From Microglena sp. YARC (lineage: Eukaryota; Chlorophyta; Chlorophyceae; Chlamydomonadales; Chlamydomonadaceae), in contig CM039464.1 in the NCBI GenBank assembly GCA_022414725.1, positions 29,261,433-29,325,432 on the forward strand: a stretch of DNA of 64,000 nt. The letters are read 5' to 3'. The position numbers were made by a program, and so were the translations under genes. Under the pieces are notes generated by a model. The model ran no database searches. It was not told where the DNA came from and saw nothing but the letters and a program-made list of their open reading frames with translations. This document shows positions 45,854-48,910 of this stretch, piece after piece (within the stretch, counting starts at the first letter, position 1; the number at the start of each line of letters is the position of its first letter).

Positions 45854-47777
45854 TGCCAAGTTAGGCACATGCTAGCGGCTTTGGCAAGGTATTCCCCATG
45901 CCTATTATTATTACTATGATGATGATGATGATGATGCCTAATTAGGCCCATGAATAGCTGATTTGGCAAGGTATACCCGATGCCTGCCTGTTATTATGAT
46001 TATCATTATACACTGTCCACATAAACATACACGTCCACATTCACATCATCATACTTGTTTGCTTGATTTTTGGCGGAGCCCCCTCTTCAAGGGGGCGGGA
46101 GCCCCCATGTTTACCCATTTGTCCGTCCGACAGAATGACCGACCATCCATCCGACCATCCATCCATCCATCCGTCTGACCGCACTGAAGCCTGACACGTT
46201 AGTCAACGGTCTGGTAACTAACTCGATTATGTTGCTACCTGTCGCTCCCTCGCGATCACTCTCTGCTATTGTTTAGCGCCGCAGGCGACGCTGCATAGAA
46301 CATCCTCATACTTGTTTGTTTGATTTTCTGTTTAGCCCTTCCTATCACGGTTAGGCAAGTCCCTTTAGCCTATTTGGCCTACCCCTGGACTGTAACACAC
46401 ATACATTGTTGCTGTCCAGGGGACTGCCAATCAGACTAAAAGGACTTGCCCATCCTCAAATAATCAATTTAATTCTAGACTATACAGAGAGGCTATAAAC
46501 AAGCATTATAAGATCGGTTCCTATCACGGTTGGGCAAGTCTCTTTAGCCTATTTGGCCAACCCCTGGACTGTAATATACATACGCACATACATGCATACA
46601 TACATTGTTGCAGTCCAGGGGGGTGTCAATCAGGCTTAAGGGACTTGCCCATCCTCAAATAATCAATTCAATTCTAGACTATCCACAGAGGCTATAAACA
46701 AGCACTATAAGATAGGTTCCTATCACGGTTGGGCAAGTCCCTTTAGCCTATTTGGCCTACCCCTGGACTGTAACATACATACATTGTTGCAGTCCAGGGG
46801 GGTGCCATTCAGGCTAAAAGGACTTGCCCATCCTCAAATAATCAATTTAATTCTAGACTATACAGAGAGGCTATAAACAAGCATTATAAGATCGGTTCCT
46901 ATCACGAGTGGGCAAGTCCCTTTAGCCTACTTGGCCTGCCCCTGGACTGTAACATACAAACGCACGTACATACATGCATACATGCATACATACACACATA
47001 CATACATACATACATACATACATACATACATACATACATACATACACACATACATACAAATGCATACATACATACACCCACACACATACATACACACATA
47101 AAATATTTACATGCATACATGCATACGTACATACATACGCCATACATACATGCATACAAACACACACATACACATACACACATACATACACACACAGAAT
47201 ATTTACATACACATACATGCAAGCGCACATTCATACGCCATACATACATGCATACATGCATACATACACACACATACAGGTCCCTAGCTAATCATATGGA
47301 TACGATGGAGGATATGAGATCAACTACTACTGGATCATTAAAGGCCACTTTTCTACACGTATAAAAGCTCATGCACGTGCACATACACAAACACACTCAT
47401 ACTCATACACAAACACTTACAGGTCCCTAGCTAATCATATGGATACGATGGAGGATATGAGAGCAACTACTACTTGATCATTTAAGGTCACTTTTCTACA
47501 CGTATAAAAGCACATCCATATGCACATACATATACTCATACCCATACACAAACACATACAGGGCAAGCTAGACACGGCAATAGCAGCATATGAGGAGGCG
47601 ATTGAACTGTGGAAGGATCAGCCTGTAGCTCAATACGCTTTGGCCAATGCCTTGCACCAAGCTGGGAGACATGTAGACGCACTCTCGGTTGTAAACAAAG
47701 CCTTGGCCCTCGATTCAAGTAAACCATTCCAGAAGGTGCTTCTGGACCTCCAGCTTCGACTAGCAAAGTTCATGTAG
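18811..47777 (+). CDS. Oxa1/Alb3-family membrane protein insertase with C-terminal TPRs (whole gene, nine recognised exons)
   Basis: Recognised exons: 18811-19627, 23840-23962, 26635-26733, 30609-30713, 34213-34366, 35055-35300, 40742-40950, 44246-44371, 47562-47777. Every intron is GT-AG and every join keeps the frame (phases 0,0,0,0,1,1,0,0). The product has an N-terminal 17-residue repeat region, an Oxa1/YidC/Alb3 domain, then TPR motifs, and ends at TAG. Oxa1-family proteins insert membrane proteins into the mitochondrial inner or thylakoid membrane. Plant Oxa2/Alb3-like members are known to carry C-terminal TPRs that bind client proteins or ribosomes. Organelle targeting cannot be read here because the start codon and any transit peptide are upstream and unresolved. 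The nine exons total about 2.0 kb in 29 kb. Introns hold satellites, Helitrons, MITEs and SINEs. Splice edges are copied into the introns, so the exact donor or acceptor used is uncertain at several exons. Confidence 0.85.
19628..22145 (+). repeat. Intronic array: about 15 copies of exon 1's 3' edge plus donor
   Basis: Copies of up to 70 nt of exon end (GGTACCGCTAAGCTTGAAGC, CAAGTTAGTGAGGCAAAGC, TACGGGATATACAAG) with GTGAGTTGTTTTCTTTTTCT occur with edges at 19754, 19909, 20029, 20142, 20261, 20381, 20508, 20655, 20809, 21035, 21408, 21813, 21920 and 22141. The first seven are separated by TTTAAAC...CCCTAAACCCTAAA tracts. Later ones are shorter and interleaved with CTTTTCGCCGCCC and GTGCCACGTGTTTGAA segments. 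Most keep a GT donor; the copy at 21408 has GC. Confidence 0.9.
21420..21635 (+). repeat. Dispersed repeat C, copy 1
   Basis: About 215 bp from GGCGGAGCCCCCTCTTCAAG through CATTTGTCCGTCCGACCG and AAGCCTGACACGTCAGCC to ACGCTGCATA. Other copies are at 35479 and 46071. Each follows a T run. No coding capacity was recognised. Confidence 0.8.
22215..22330. repeat. (TGTC)n and GTCCAGAGGTATCC repeat
   Basis: A TGTC tetranucleotide run is followed by a copy of the CAGTCCAGGGGTAGCCAAAT...GGCTAAGGGACTTGCCCAAC dispersed family, also seen at 37.6, 44.4 and 46.4 kb. Confidence 0.7.
22350..22735 (+). mobile_element. SINE family 1, tandem partial copies
   Basis: Heads at 22360-22480 and 22625-22690, with B boxes GGGTTTGAATCCC and the degenerate GAGTTCCAATACC. 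Two tandem copies of a body fragment (GCGCTTTTGCGTACGCATTC plus GCTGTCAACCGCCAGTAC) lie between. One head is preceded by the module CTAGCAAAGCTCATGTAGAT. Confidence 0.65.
22816..22961 (+). mobile_element. SINE family 1, 5'-truncated copy
   Basis: Starts inside the B box (GTTCGAATCCC) and runs through AGTAGCAGCCCGTTCCCTAC to CCAGGTGTTATCATTA. Confidence 0.7.
23018..23163 (+). mobile_element. SINE family 1, 5'-truncated copy
   Basis: A near-identical neighbour of the copy at 22816, sharing about 36 bp of left flank (CACCTATACATCAGTGTCCA). The two therefore arose by segmental duplication, not by independent insertion. Confidence 0.7.
23300..23430. repeat. GT/G-rich simple sequence
   Basis: GTGTGT and G runs. 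No gene. Confidence 0.85.
23545..23820 (+). repeat. Duplicated intron segment upstream of exon 2
   Basis: ACACCGTCCCGGCATCCCTG with GGCAACATACCCCCC occurs near 23549 and again near 23757, just before the exon 2 acceptor. CAGTCATGAGTTCGTGCGTG near 23610 repeats a segment near 22738. Confidence 0.65.
23840..23962 (+). CDS. Insertase exon 2: loop after the first helix
   Basis: Exactly 41 codons between CTATCACAG and a GTACGG donor, phase 0 on both sides. It encodes EAHTLAKSQVARQASSLGPK and ends with ESATVTEQ. It falls where Oxa1-family proteins have the soluble basic loop between helices 1 and 2. Upstream and downstream phases match the neighbouring exons. Its last 30 nt and donor are repeated about 36 times in the next 1.9 kb. 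Confidence 0.75.
23963..25870 (+). repeat. Intronic array: about 36 copies of exon 2's 3' edge plus donor and G run
   Basis: Units read GGACTGGGTCTGCTACCGTG, ACTGAACAG|GTACGG, then 7 to more than 25 G. I count 36 CTGAACAG-type edges, of which 35 keep GT. Common variants are TACCATGACTGAACAG and CTCCCGTGACTGAACAG. A higher-order unit of four to six repeats is visible, because the CTCCCGTG, CCATGACTG and CCGTGATTG variants recur in that order. Confidence 0.92.
25880..26225. repeat. (CACT/CACA)n microsatellite
   Basis: CACTCACACACACG simple sequence. His/Ser/Thr open frames here are compositional. Confidence 0.9.
26222..26365 (+). repeat. Direct duplication TTTACACTGTTACACAGCGG
   Basis: Two copies (26224 and 26319) of CAGATGAAAC...TTTACACTGTTACACAGCGG plus TCCTGCCGC, separated by CACT repeats. 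Confidence 0.8.
26366..26634 (+). other. Intron sequence, no feature recognised
   Basis: Single-copy intron with a short CACT run before the exon 3 acceptor. Confidence 0.4.
26635..26733 (+). CDS. Insertase exon 3: second helix of the Oxa1 domain
   Basis: Thirty-three codons, phase 0 at both ends, between GTGAATTAACCCAG and CCAG|GTAACA. It encodes VDLAAHTISIFQTLRKKCGS followed by PNPLWIFVNPLIQ. The P-LW-F-NPLIQ segment corresponds to the conserved start of the second Oxa1/YidC membrane segment (family pattern P...F..P..Q.P). Unlike most exons of this gene, I see no intronic copies of its edges. Confidence 0.85.
26750..27035. repeat. Tandem repeat CACCCTTTTGTTTGGCTTAC / GGGTGCA
   Basis: About three to four copies, roughly 90-130 bp apart, of GCACCCTTTTGTTTGGCTTA, CAAGGGTGCATTCTGGGTGG and AGGGTGCAGAAATGATGCA. 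The same family occurs at 14.87 and 36.61 kb. Confidence 0.8.
27040..27370. repeat. Tandem duplication, unit about 170 bp
   Basis: AAAATGATGCAACTGAAGCT / GGGACTCCTAAAACTGCCCA / AACGTGCAAATAATCAGTGA occurs twice, preceded by a (GAA)n run. Confidence 0.8.
27400..27489. repeat. (GATA)n microsatellite
   Basis: ATAGATAGATATAGAT simple repeat abutting the Helitron end. Confidence 0.9.
27490..29015 (-). mobile_element. Non-autonomous Helitron, copy 2
   Basis: On the minus strand it starts A|TCTATAAAGAAATCATGG. It ends with the hairpin GTGTGGCCC-CACC-GGGCCACAC, then GAGCTTACCGTACTAG|T. The TC start, 3' hairpin, CTAG end and insertion between A and T are the Helitron hallmarks. It shares both ends with the element at 41332-42963. 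The interior has C-rich tracts, a second 3'-end-like segment near 27600 and a tandem repeat near 28400-28620. It has no intact Rep-helicase ORF. Confidence 0.8.
29016..30118 (+). other. Intron sequence, mostly AT-rich, no gene seen
   Basis: AATT-rich DNA to about 29.35 kb, a CCCCTGCCCC-rich patch near 29.55 kb, then unique sequence. GGGCGCCTGGAGG and GGGCGCCTAGAGG are about 190 bp apart (29.02 and 29.22 kb). Confidence 0.4.
30120..30262 (+). repeat. Repeat B with ATTT tail
   Basis: GGCCCCAGTGCAAGCAAACG, GGCTGGCCCCCTCAACCTCA, CGCCTCGTAATAAGGCGTAC, then an ATTT array. This is the best-preserved copy in the window. Confidence 0.85.
30283..30444. repeat. Inverted repeat (fold-back), arms about 50 bp
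   Basis: The left arm 30283-30331 (GTAGTCTCCGTGGTGCAGCC and on to CTGTGTAC) pairs with 30393-30444, with about 5 mismatches around a 60-bp loop. GTGGTGCAGCGGTAAA has a faint tRNA A-box look. It sits at the end of the ATTT tail of repeat B. Confidence 0.8.
30482..30590. repeat. (AAGCCAAACC)n tract
   Basis: CCAAACCAAG simple repeat immediately before the exon 4 acceptor. Confidence 0.9.
30609..30713 (+). CDS. Insertase exon 4: Oxa1 domain, helix 2 end and loop
   Basis: Thirty-five codons in phase 0 between GGCACTGGTGCAG and GTGTGAG|GTGAGG. It encodes APVMILTTMTLRQMSNVPWP, then the TEGALWFPDLCE segment. R-M followed by G..WF.DL is the standard Oxa1/Alb3 loop between the second and third membrane segments. 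It was too short and too intron-bound to stand out as an ORF; I found it by following the phase from exon 3. Pieces of it are copied in the following intron. Confidence 0.85.
30714..31200 (+). repeat. Duplicated start of intron 4
   Basis: TTTATTGGTAGGCCCCTAG, GACCTATGCGATGCGTGCGC and TTTTTCACATTTTGCCAAAA occur at 30.73-30.84 and again at 31.09-31.19 kb. GTGAGGATTGATACCAG is repeated at 30714 and 30846. C runs lie near 31.03 kb. Confidence 0.75.
31200..31760 (+). other. Intron, possible old SINE
   Basis: A GTTCAATTCTCGC box near 31239 resembles a pol III B box, but no clear A box or repeated body supports it. Nothing else seen. Confidence 0.3.
31770..31860 (+). repeat. Dispersed repeat D, copy 1
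   Basis: CGCCCTCAACTAAGCAGATA, CCCACGGTTACACCGGTCAC and then a GGAGGAGGAGG tract. An inverted copy with the same GGA/TCC tract lies at 54403-54476 inside the Harbinger element. Confidence 0.7.
31915..32060. repeat. Tandem GGTTCACCAAGGAG repeat
   Basis: Several copies of ACTCACATGGTTCACCAAGG, with GCTGCCACTGCTA at both ends. Confidence 0.8.
32105..32400 (+). repeat. Intronic copies of exon 4 pieces
   Basis: At 32115-32172, GAGGGTGCTTTCTGGTTCTC plus AGACCTGTGTGA and ATTGATACCAG copies exon 4's 3' edge and the intron start, but the GT donor is lost. At 32210-32360, five copies of CGTGCCCTGGCCAGGTTTCC (exon 4's NVPWPGF codons) alternate with ACAAAAATATTAAAACAAA spacers. Confidence 0.8.
32584..34212 (+). 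repeat. Intronic array: 11 upstream copies of exon 5's acceptor and 5' edge
   Basis: Copies of CCTTCTTCTACAG|GCCGCTCTTGAACT..., continuing with ATGAACATTCCGATGGGCGC and ACCAGGATTCATTATTCAAT, start at 32584, 33017, 33272, 33376, 33480, 33582, 33669, 33773, 33877, 33989 and 34101. The true exon starts at 34213. From 33272 on, the period is about 87-112 bp. All copies keep an AG acceptor and a pyrimidine tract. AACCCCCCTGACTC replaces the rest of the exon in each copy. Confidence 0.92.
32670..32890 (+). mobile_element. tRNA-derived SINE, family 2
   Basis: The head has A box TGGCTCAGTGGCAGAGC and B box GGGTTCAAACCCC at near-normal spacing, then a body unlike family 1 (TCGTCGACTGGCACGGTTAC, TTCCACTGGGCACGTCC). 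It is the only copy I see. The head resembles a tRNA over its 5' two-thirds, but there is no paired acceptor stem, so I do not call a tRNA gene. Confidence 0.55.
34213..34366 (+). CDS. Insertase exon 5: third helix of the Oxa1 domain
   Basis: Begins in phase 0 after CCTGCTCCAG and ends in phase 1 at GATTCA|GTGAGT. It encodes AALELNSMNMPMGASGFILP, a hydrophobic stretch LTATAITLLVI and a polar tail ending NTDRF. D-L...L-L-SM-PMG--G-ILPL is the Oxa1 pattern before the third or fourth segment. It is the last of twelve tandem copies of this edge and the only one that continues with an open hydrophobic helix, which is why I choose it. The donor choice is less certain, because that edge is repeated too. 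Confidence 0.8.
34367..34575 (+). repeat. Intronic array: copies of exon 5's 3' edge
   Basis: AAATCCGGCAACACAGATAG plus ATTCAGTGAGTC is repeated with variation at about 34405, 34449, 34494 and 34527. The donor GT is kept at 34367 and about 34532, but changed to TT, GA or GG in the middle copies. Confidence 0.85.
34573..35005. repeat. (CCATGCCACACC)n minisatellite
   Basis: CCACACCATGCCACACCACA and variants over 430 bp. The long His/Thr/Pro frames that run into exon 6 are compositional. Confidence 0.95.
35055..35300 (+). CDS. Insertase exon 6: last Oxa1 helices
   Basis: Acceptor TATTTTTCCGCAG gives phase 1, matching exon 5. The donor is AAACAAG|GTAAAG, phase 1. It encodes KFLQVLPTVLYSLTVAALYF, then QAPQAVMLHWTATAVFTMSF and QQALRSPTVQ. 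P-a-v-l-W-T-t--f-----Q is the family's signature for the final membrane segment. The end is a charged linker (SKEVMGQKLLKAIADITEAV). An alternative acceptor, CTTAACGCCAG at 35030, would break the phase. Confidence 0.85.
35301..35478 (+). repeat. Copy of exon 6's 3' edge
   Basis: CACGGAGGCTGTGCCTAAAC plus AAG recurs at 35439-35461, followed by CAG|GTAGTT, so a second usable donor lies 164 nt downstream. A further internal piece of exon 6 (CCCTGAAAAGTCCAACTGTC) reappears at about 37450. Confidence 0.75.
35479..35690 (+). repeat. Dispersed repeat C, copy 2
   Basis: It follows a T run and has AGCCCCCAGATTCACC, TGTCCGTTTGTGCGTCCGAC, GAAGCCTGACACGCCAGCC and a GCTACGCTGCCTAG end. It is diverged from the copies at 21.4 and 46.1 kb. 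Confidence 0.75.
35700..36140 (+). other. Intron, no feature recognised
   Basis: Single-copy sequence with no repeat or gene that I can name. Confidence 0.4.
36146..36326. mobile_element. MITE with TA target duplication (copy 2)
   Basis: 181 bp, flanked by TA (36144-36145 and 36327-36328). Ends are GGGGTCGGCTATG and GCCGTTCCC. It is the inverse-orientation relative of 9420-9593; both contain ATATTAGTCGGACGAGCC. Confidence 0.7.
36386..36588. mobile_element. hAT-type MITE, copy 2
   Basis: 203 bp with a perfect 8-bp target duplication GTTGCAAT (36378-36385 and 36589-36596). Inverted ends are CAGTGTTTTTCTTTTCAGCT and the reverse of GCTGAAAATAAAAACTATG, and pairing continues for about 50 bp. The length equals that of copy 1 at 11461. 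Confidence 0.88.
36600..36700. repeat. GCACCC/GGGTGC family fragment
   Basis: TCTGCACCCTTTTCTGCACC and CCAGAATGCACCCTTGCAAG, inverse orientation relative to the array at 26.75-27.03 kb. Confidence 0.65.
36700..37425. repeat. 27-28 bp minisatellite, about 26 copies
   Basis: Units: CCCCCCAAATTAAAGAATGC plus CGTAGAC. Variants (TGCTGTAGAC, AAAGGTTGCC) form a higher-order repeat of three units between 36840 and 37110. Confidence 0.93.
37480..37570. repeat. Direct duplication of about 46 bp
   Basis: CTTCCTGTTGTTTTATCTGT plus TTGAAATGTATGTATG occurs twice in tandem. Confidence 0.85.
37660..39300. repeat. Satellite of CATCTGACATGCATAGATCA units
   Basis: First about 25 units of roughly 27-30 bp (ACATCTGACATGCATAGATC plus ACAATAAA). 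From 38.6 kb a longer composite unit of about 120 bp follows, with ACAAGTTCAATGTGGCATCT and GAAATTCAAATGACACTA, five copies. Confidence 0.93.
39300..40470. repeat. 18-bp satellite ACATACATAAATCACATG
   Basis: About 55 near-identical 18-bp units, with a few TCTGTCATACATAAATCACA interruptions. Because 18 is divisible by 3, several frames stay open (Cys-Asp-Leu-Cys-Met-Ser on the minus strand). I regard these as non-coding. Confidence 0.95.
40488..40602. repeat. Short tandem repeat
   Basis: AGATACTGACCCAATCTGGT plus AGTCC(AAGCTCAGGCG), three copies. Confidence 0.85.
40655..40715 (+). repeat. Diverged repeat B
   Basis: GTGCGTGCAAACGGGAGGGT, CCTCAATCTCACGC and GGCATTGCGTAC, lying 25 bp upstream of the exon 7 acceptor. 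Confidence 0.5.
40742..40950 (+). CDS. Insertase exon 7: linker and first TPR
   Basis: Enters in phase 1 after GGCCCATTCTTCAG and leaves in phase 0 at GGACAG|GTATGC. After a linker (PVYDLAQLPHDIVKRVSETG), residues SDVLTIMGAQLSAQNRFPEA and MYCFDKALLLQSNHVRAHYS form a TPR, with the typical A..Y..(F)..AL pattern and a helix-turn-helix length of 34. TPRs bind peptides or proteins, so this part probably docks clients or ribosomes. The exon's 3' half is copied twice just downstream, each time with a donor. Confidence 0.87.
41045..41280 (+). repeat. Two intronic copies of exon 7's 3' edge plus donor
   Basis: CATGTACTGCTTCGACAAGG through TAAGGGACAG|GTATGC recurs with edge 41116, nearly identical to the exon. 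A more diverged copy has edge 41271 (AAGGAACAG|GTGTGC) and contains a TAG. Spacings are 166 and 155 nt. Confidence 0.92.
41332..42963 (-). mobile_element. Helitron, copy 1 (truncated Rep-helicase remnant)
   Basis: The minus-strand 3' end has hairpin GTGTGGCC-ACC-GGCCACAC, then GGGCTACCGTACTAG|T. The 5' end reads ATAAAGAAATCATGGTCGTG. Compared with copy 2 at 27490, the hairpin stem differs in length but stays fully paired. It carries an ORF near its 5' end (42038-42616) but no helicase motifs. The C-rich 41.5-41.6 kb tract is inside it. Confidence 0.8.
42038..42616 (-). CDS. Helitron Rep-helicase N-terminal remnant
   Basis: A 192-codon minus-strand frame that starts near the Helitron 5' end. 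The first 110 residues are very rich in Arg, Ala and Glu, with repeated segments such as RRRDAHAARSEEQRHADNLA, RRQERAALPEEEREATNQAR and RRRERAAMPEHS. Arg/Ala/Glu heptad-like N-terminal regions are common in Helitron proteins ahead of the helitron-like replication domain. No HUH replication motif or SF1 helicase follows; the rest is unrelated Ser/Pro-rich sequence. I infer a 5' fragment of an autonomous element. A similar Arg-rich repeat could occur in other proteins. Confidence 0.5.
   Translation of the reverse strand: MSTVLMDRRARNTASQRSKRACLSKEDRDNKRRRDAHAARSEEQRHADNLARRQERAALPEEEREATNQARREDYAAQPEDLCHAHNLARSRERAAQPEELRHAHNLARRRERAAMPEHSPAFLQALLIHSSCCELRHSHGSCYLCTIIVPATLWRSSDSRLPSCCVLLAPRAIPLQDLPPHPTPLPATLQR
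42968..43020. repeat. (TA/TG)n microsatellite
   Basis: TATATATATATG repeat next to the Helitron 5' end. Confidence 0.85.
43028..43866. mobile_element. Fold-back element, about 0.84 kb, arms near 400 bp
   Basis: The left half (from GGACAGAGAGACAGATTTTG) is the inverted copy of the right half, which ends CAAAATCTGTCTCTCTGCC. Matching internal pairs include AATTGTGGAAGTTTCATA / TATGAAACTTCCACAATT, GGGGGTCATTCGAAAG / CTTTCGAATGACCCCC and GTGCAGTACGGCAGCTTTTT / its complement. The unpaired centre is about 60 bp (43437-43495). C and G runs in opposite arms differ in length. No ORF. Confidence 0.85.
43867..44050. repeat. (ATTATATATTAT)n tract
   Basis: AT-rich ATTATATATTATCTATTATA simple sequence. 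Confidence 0.9.
44055..44245 (+). repeat. Two upstream copies of exon 8's acceptor edge
   Basis: CTACCACCTTGTCTCTGCCA|...GTGTTCTCAATAAAA occurs near 44080 (AG lost, CATGCTG) and near 44138 (CACACAG|GTGTTCGCAATCAAA), before the true CAAAG|GTGTTGTCAATAAAA at 44246. CACATTATCACACATTATC repeats lie between. Confidence 0.85.
44246..44371 (+). CDS. Insertase exon 8: second TPR
   Basis: Forty-two codons, phase 0 on both sides, between CCACAAAG and CTCCCAG|GTACGT. It encodes VLSIKKRWAEAESSFLEASY, then EDLPSKGQILYCIGSASHSQ. The W.EAE..F.EA pattern and spacing continue the TPR array of exon 7. The exon's 3' edge and the first intron bases are copied at 44519-44585, and both edges of the exon have copies outside it. 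Confidence 0.85.
44372..44640 (+). repeat. Copies of exon 8's 3' edge and intron 8 start
   Basis: AGATTCTGTACTGCATTGGT plus AGTGCAAGTCACTC at 44519-44553 copies the exon end. The donor is damaged (ACTCAAGTGTATG). ACAGTCTAGGGGTCGCCA, the intron start and a member of the GTCCAGGGGTAGCC family, appears three times. Weak further traces are near 45384 and 45521. Confidence 0.8.
44635..44865. repeat. (AACCTCAACC)n minisatellite
   Basis: CCTCAACCAACCTCGAACAA plus TCAGGATAA repeats. Confidence 0.9.
44921..45021 (-). mobile_element. LINE 3' end, minus strand
   Basis: It matches, in reverse, the 3' untranslated end of the LINE at 59063-59945. Shared segments include AAAGTCTACTTGACACCGCG and AGGGTGTATGAGACTCTGTG, with a TACATTACAT junction corresponding to the TAATG tail. 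Only about 100 bp are present, a 5'-truncated insertion. Confidence 0.8.
45135..45362 (+). repeat. Dispersed repeat E, copy 2
   Basis: Same family as 13465-13700: TTTGTCCTGGGTGGCCGTGT, AGGGTCATATATTTCTCAAA and GGTACATCCACATGTTTGAA. Confidence 0.75.
45620..45995. repeat. Tandem array with CCTAATTAGG palindrome and trinucleotides
   Basis: Four units with GCACATGCTAGCTGCTTTGG and CAAGGTATACCCCATGCCTA, joined by (GAT)n, (TTA)n or (AGT)n runs. Confidence 0.85.
46071..46305 (+). repeat. Dispersed repeat C, copy 3
   Basis: TGGCGGAGCCCCCTCTTCAA to CGACGCTGCATAGAAC, with an internal (CCATCCAT)n expansion. CTTGTTTGCTTGATTTT at its left and CTTGTTTGTTTGATTTT at its right may be a target-site or segmental duplication. 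Confidence 0.8.
46335..46950. repeat. Tandem units of an inverted-repeat element, about 180-205 bp
   Basis: Each unit starts CCTATCACGGTTGGGCAAGT, runs CCCTTTAGCCTATTTGGCCT, then ACCCCTGGACTGTAACATAC. The inverted form follows (GTTGCAGTCCAGGGG, AGGCTAAAAGGACTTGCCCA), then TCAATTCTAGACTAT. There are three full units and a fourth start, so each unit is a MITE-like palindrome. Confidence 0.85.
46950..47275. repeat. (CATA)n microsatellite
   Basis: ACATACATACATGCATACAT repeats. Open frames of Tyr/Val/Cys or His/Thr are compositional. Confidence 0.95.
47270..47561 (+). repeat. Intron 8 3' end duplicated with its acceptor
   Basis: CAG|GTCCCTAGCTAATCATATGG through TTTCTACACGTATAAAAGC occurs twice, about 140 nt apart (acceptor-like CAG at 47280 and 47421). 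The third CAG, at 47561, begins exon 9. Each copy ends in (CACATA)n plus ACAG. Confidence 0.88.
47562..47777 (+). CDS. Insertase exon 9: last TPR and stop
   Basis: Begins in phase 0 after AAACACATACAG and runs 71 codons to TAG. GKLDTAIAAYEEAIELWKDQ and PVAQYALANALHQAGRHVDA plus LSVVNKALALDSS form one full TPR and the first half of another, with canonical A..Y..AI and A..L.KAL..D positions. The last eight codons and the stop (CGACTAGCAAAGTTCATGTAG, shown as one motif of 21 nt less its first base: GACTAGCAAAGTTCATGTAG) match the SINE module repeated downstream. The original C-terminus may therefore have been replaced. An internal CAGAAG|GTGCTT could be an alternative donor, but I see no further exon. 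Confidence 0.85.
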   Translation, partial: GKLDTAIAAYEEAIELWKDQPVAQYALANALHQAGRHVDALSVVNKALALDSSKPFQKVLLDLQLRLAKFM

Positions 47778-48770
47778 ATACTGCTACTGCTACTGCTGCT
47801 GCTGCTGTTGCTACTGCAGCTTTGGGGGGTCCTCAGCACCACCCCCGCCACCACCCCCACCTCCACCTCCGACTAGTGAAGTTCATGTAGATACTGCTAC
47901 TGCAGCTTTGGGGGGTCTTCAGCACCACCCTCGCCCCCACCCCCACCTCCAGCTCCGGCTAGCGAAGTTCTTGTAGCTACTGCTACTGCTACTGCTACTG
48001 CTACTGCTACTGCTACTGCTACTGCCACTGCAGCTTTGGGGGGTCTTCAGCACCACCCTCGCCCCCACCCCCACCTCCAGCTCCGGCTAGCGAAGTTCTT
48101 GTAGATACTGCTACTGCTACTGCTACTGCTACTGTAGCTTTGGGGGGTCTTCAGCACCACCACCACCCCCACCCCAAGCTCTGACTAGCGAAGTTCATGT
48201 AGATACTGCTACTGCTACTGCTACTTGCAGCATCGGGGGGTCTTCAAAACCGCCCCCACCCATACCCCCACCCATACCTTCACCTCCAGCTCTGACTAGC
48301 AAAGTTTGTGTAGATACTGCTACTGCTACTGCAGCTTTGGGGGGTCTTGAGCACCGTCCCCACCCCCACCCCCACCTCCAGCTCTGATTAGCAAAGTTTG
48401 TGTAGATACTGCTGCTGCAGCTTTGGGGGGACTTCAGCACCGCCCCCACCTCCACCTCCAGCTCTGATTAGCAAAGTTTGTGTAGCTACTGCTGCTGCAG
48501 CTTTGGGGGGACTTCAGCACCGCCCCCACCCCCACCTCCACCTCTGACTAGCATAGTTTGTGTAGCTACTGCTACTGCAGCTTTGGGGGGTCTTCAGCCC
48601 CACCCACACCCTCACCTCCAGCTACAACTAGCGAAGTTTTTCTAGATACTGCTGCTGCTACTGATACTGCAGCTCTGGGGGTCTCGAGTACCCCCCCCCC
48701 CCCTCCCCCCACCTCAAGCTCCGACTAACAAATTTTGTGTAGAAACTGCTACTGCTACTGCTTTCAATGC
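47760..48770 (+). repeat. Satellite of the stop-codon/SINE module, about 11 copies
   Basis: Units of about 75-105 bp: CTAGCGAAGTTCATGTAGAT, (ACTGCT)n, GCAGCTTTGGGGGGTCTTCA and CACCCCCACCTCCAGCTCCG. The first unit overlaps the insertase stop codon at 47777. The (CTGCTA)n part varies most in length. Confidence 0.92.
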
Positions 48771-48789
48771 TAGAGTGGTGACACGATAG

Positions 48790-48910
48790 TGAACTGAAGA
48801 GAAGATGATTAAAGAGCGCAACGAGTGCGACTATATAGAAGACAGGAGTCTGCAGGAAGATCCTGCAGACCCGTGCAAGCCATAGCTAGCCTATGGCTTG
48901 GCGGCAGGCA
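48790..48910. other. Two adjacent perfect stem-loops
   Basis: GTCTGCAGGA-AGA-TCCTGCAGAC (48848-48870) and CAAGCCATAG-CTAGC-CTATGGCTTG (48876-48900) are both perfect 10-bp stems only 5 nt apart. They could be an RNA 3'-end or processing structure, or a pair of small palindromes. No T run follows. Confidence 0.6.
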
